Shown in pieces: positions 5,886 to 7,564 of a stretch of 7,564 bases of DNA. Source of the DNA: Nitrospirota bacterium (GTDB lineage: Bacteria > Nitrospirota > Nitrospiria > Nitrospirales > Nitrospiraceae); contig JACRQB010000183.1 in NCBI GenBank assembly GCA_016222925.1, positions 1-7,564 on the forward strand, given 5' to 3'. A model generated the notes under the pieces. It had not been told where the DNA came from and searched no databases. It was given only the letters and a program-made list of their open reading frames with translations. Numbering within the stretch: position 1 is the stretch's first letter; each line of letters opens with the position of its first letter. The translations under genes and the position numbers were made by a program.

Positions 5886-6050
5886 TCGTCCAGGCAGCTG
5901 GGTCTCCTGACTCGCGGCTCATCGCTCCTCTGCGCCTTCCCATGTGCCGAGGCACACAGTGGCATCCGGCAGAGTCACTCCCCGCTTACAGTGGCGGCAC
6001 CGTGATGGAGTTGCACCATCTTCCCCGTCGCTGACGGTATGACCTAACGA
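5886..6050 (-). promoter_or_regulatory. Cobalamin riboswitch aptamer upstream of btuB
   Basis: The minus strand carries the cobalamin aptamer blocks in order: GACGGGGAAGATGGTGCAACTCCATC, split here as GGGGAAG and the GATGG/CCATC stem, then GGTGCCGCCACTGTAAGCGG (B12-box core near 5998-5986), GATGCCACTG, CATGGGAAGGCG, and GAGTCAGGAGACC (5911-5901 region). The core has GGTGCCGCC where GGTCCCGCC is usual, a mild variant. P1 is set by TCGTTAGG near 6050-6043 with CCTGGACGA at 5894-5886, including an internal loop. It should reduce receptor synthesis when B12 is abundant. Confidence 0.93.
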
Positions 6051-6178
6051 ATCCCTCCCGAATGATTGTTCTGCACCAGACGACTTCTGCAGGAGAGCGG
6101 TGCATTCTCATCCTGCTCACTCAGATTGCCTTGGCCACTCCTCTTGGTGGCTCACCATCATCATAATCAGCCGGTGTG
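6051..6178. other. Intergenic stretch between the nitrilase gene and the btuB riboswitch
   Basis: I see no gene here. A weak 5-bp hairpin (GCCAC/GTGGC, near 6130-6152) follows the nitrilase stop but has no T-tract, so it is not a convincing terminator. No clear promoter hexamers precede the btuB riboswitch; the receptor may be transcribed from a weak promoter here or by read-through from the ATPase-nitrilase genes. Confidence 0.5.
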
Positions 6179-6949
6179 CTAATTCCGGATATAGTCGATC
6201 GAGTATCGTGAAGAGCGCGGCACCATGCGATCGAAATCCCAGTCGAACGTAAGGACCGCAGATCGCTCCGATGTATGCGTGAGTACTCGCATCCCGTCCT
6301 TCACAACCAAGCTCGGCGCCTTCCAGAAGTCCAATGTCTTTTCAGCACCGGTTCGGTTACAGACAATCAACGGGAGCCCTGTTTCGTGAGTCCGTTGCTC
6401 CCATTCCCCATTTGGACCGTGTAGGCCAGGCCCCCATGATGCCGGCGAGACAAACATCTGCGCACCTTCAAACTTCATGGCCCGGGCGATATTCGGCGTA
6501 TAGACATCGGCGCAGATGAGCACCCCCACCTTAATGCCGTCACATTCGATTGGCACGGCAACGTCTCCTGGACTCGACCATGACAGCGAGTCGCTCAGCA
6601 CGTTGATCTTACGATGTCTGCCGATGATTTCCCCTCCTGAATCAATCACGAATACGGTGTTGTAGAGCCGGGCCCCATCTCGCTCTGGGCACGAAAGAAA
6701 AACAGTCCGTCTCAACGTCCTCACCAATCGACAGACTTGCTGCATCCATGGGTCCGGCTGCGGCTGAATCCAATCAGTGCCGATCAACTGTGGAAACTGT
6801 AGTCCGCAGACGGCCAGCTCCGGTGTCACAATCCACTCCGCTCCCACCGACGCCGCATGTTTGATGGCCTCGATGATCAGATATCGATTGCGTTCCACGG
6901 CCCCCGGGACCGTCTCAAGATGGAGCAACGCAACCTTGCTCACACTCAT
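6179..6949 (-). CDS. Nitrilase-superfamily carbon-nitrogen hydrolase
   Basis: This 256-aa cytosolic protein has the Glu-Lys-Cys catalytic triad of the nitrilase/amidase superfamily: Glu44 in TPELAVCG, Lys114 in GRHRKINVLSD, and Cys146 in GVLICADVYTP. The conserved second glutamate region is GEWEQRTHETGLPLIVCNRTG (181-201), and the length is normal for a stand-alone amidase. Members hydrolyse C-N bonds in amides, carbamoyl compounds or nitriles; the substrate cannot be told from sequence. The start at 6949 lies 1 nt after the ATPase stop and has GGTGAG 7 nt upstream; the longer open frame to 7066 lies inside the ATPase gene. The two genes are therefore probably cotranscribed. The placement between a B12-class importer ATPase and a B12-regulated receptor makes a corrinoid amide side chain, or a salvage product, an attractive but unproven substrate. 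Confidence 0.88.
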   Translation of the reverse strand: MSVSKVALLHLETVPGAVERNRYLIIEAIKHAASVGAEWIVTPELAVCGLQFPQLIGTDWIQPQPDPWMQQVCRLVRTLRRTVFLSCPERDGARLYNTVFVIDSGGEIIGRHRKINVLSDSLSWSSPGDVAVPIECDGIKVGVLICADVYTPNIARAMKFEGAQMFVSPASWGPGLHGPNGEWEQRTHETGLPLIVCNRTGAEKTLDFWKAPSLVVKDGMRVLTHTSERSAVLTFDWDFDRMVPRSSRYSIDYIRN

Positions 6950-6950
6950 C

Positions 6951-7564
6951 TTAATTCTCACCAGGCAACTGGCGACCGGGAAGCGTAATTCGAGGTAATC
7001 CAGTACTCGGATGTCGATCCACCAACACTCGGCAGCGGTACACAGATTCCAGCACTTCCGGTTCAATCACCTCGTCTGGGCCACCAAGTCGTACGATCTG
7101 TCCACGATCCAATAACAGAATTCTGTCGCAATATTGACTCACGAGATTCAAATCGTGAGACACAAGAACAACCGTTAAGCCACCCTCATCTCGTAACCGG
7201 CGTAACACCGAGCAGATTTCAACCTGATGTTGCAGATCCAGAAACGCGGTCGGTTCGTCCAACAGCAAGACTTTTTGAGTCTGGGCAAGCGCTCGAGCAA
7301 TCACGGTCCGCTGCCGCTCGCCACCGGAAAGGTCAGTCACCGACCGGTGAGCCAAATGGACAATATCCATCGTCATCATCGCCTGTTCCGCGATAGCCAT
7401 GTCTTCTCGGCTTTCCCATCCAAATCCACTACTAATCCATCGGTCTCGAGCCCGATGGGGAAAGCGCCCCATCAACACGCTTTCAGCTACGGTAAAGGGA
7501 AAGAGCATCTGCGTATCTTGCGGCACCACGCCAACCAGACAGGCGACTTCCCGCTGAGCCTTCG
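6951..7564 (-). CDS. btuD: ABC importer ATPase of the B12/haem/siderophore class, N-terminus beyond window edge
   Basis: This subunit powers import of a metal chelate across the inner membrane, working with a BtuC/FecCD-like permease and a binding protein, neither of which is in the window. The frame is open through the right edge, giving 203 visible residues of a usual 255-270; the Walker A motif lies outside. Visible motifs, in window numbering: Q-loop VPQDTQ (from 13), signature LSGGERQR (78-85), Walker B VLLLDEP (98-104), D-loop AFLDL, and switch histidine His136 (VSHDLN). The pattern VVPQDTQMLFPFTVAESVLMGR is typical of the BtuD/FecE/haem group. The symbol btuD rests partly on context: the cobalamin riboswitch and BtuB-like receptor downstream. 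A siderophore or haem transporter is the main alternative. The nitrilase gene begins 1 nt after its stop. Confidence 0.85.
   Translation of the reverse strand, partial: KAQREVACLVGVVPQDTQMLFPFTVAESVLMGRFPHRARDRWISSGFGWESREDMAIAEQAMMTMDIVHLAHRSVTDLSGGERQRTVIARALAQTQKVLLLDEPTAFLDLQHQVEICSVLRRLRDEGGLTVVLVSHDLNLVSQYCDRILLLDRGQIVRLGGPDEVIEPEVLESVYRCRVLVDRHPSTGLPRITLPGRQLPGEN

Noticed and set aside
6950..7066. Longer start for the nitrilase at 7066
   Set aside because: The extension lies within the ATPase gene and lacks family similarity; the ATG at 6949 has a Shine-Dalgarno site and sits at the usual family start.
1..7564. CRISPR arrays, insertion sequences, tRNA or rRNA genes
   Set aside because: No regularly spaced repeats, transposase motifs, terminal inverted repeats or RNA-gene signatures were seen on either strand.

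Overview
The window is about 7.6 kb of moderately GC-rich bacterial DNA, and every supported gene lies on the minus strand. It is a vitamin B12 (cobalamin) locus with an uptake part, a synthesis part and two cobalamin riboswitches. A cobalt-early pathway (CbiX, CbiD), a TonB-dependent outer-membrane receptor and a short DUF3209-type protein point to a Gram-negative bacterium. A Nitrospirota-like organism is my best guess, with low confidence.

In transcription order, from the right edge to the left: (1) 7564-6951 is the 3' two thirds of an ABC importer ATPase of the B12/haem/siderophore class. (2) 6949-6179 is a nitrilase-superfamily amidohydrolase that starts 1 nt after the ATPase stop. (3) 6050-5886 is a cobalamin riboswitch aptamer, followed by a hairpin that covers the ribosome-binding site of the next gene. 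(4) 5854-3844 is a BtuB-like TonB-dependent receptor split by one frameshift near residue 100. The break is explained by loss of one copy of a 14-bp direct repeat, since the single remaining copy encodes expected residues in both frames. (5) 3711-3301 is a regulatory region with a promoter, a second cobalamin riboswitch, a three-hairpin attenuator and a U-tract terminator. A possible 28-codon leader ORF uses the terminator's 3' arm as its Shine-Dalgarno site and ends in an ATGA overlap with cbiX. (6) 3301-1 is a tight synthesis operon: CbiX fused to a His-rich linker and a [2Fe-2S] ferredoxin domain, a DUF3209-type protein, an FNR-like flavin oxidoreductase, an unrecognised 126-aa protein, and CbiD cut by the left window edge.

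The two halves appear to be controlled by the same ligand. When B12 is plentiful, the first riboswitch should block receptor translation and the second should terminate transcription of the synthesis operon. The two switches seem to use different output mechanisms. The synthesis operon also holds a possible redox module: a flavin reductase, an iron-sulfur domain on the chelatase and two small proteins of unknown role.
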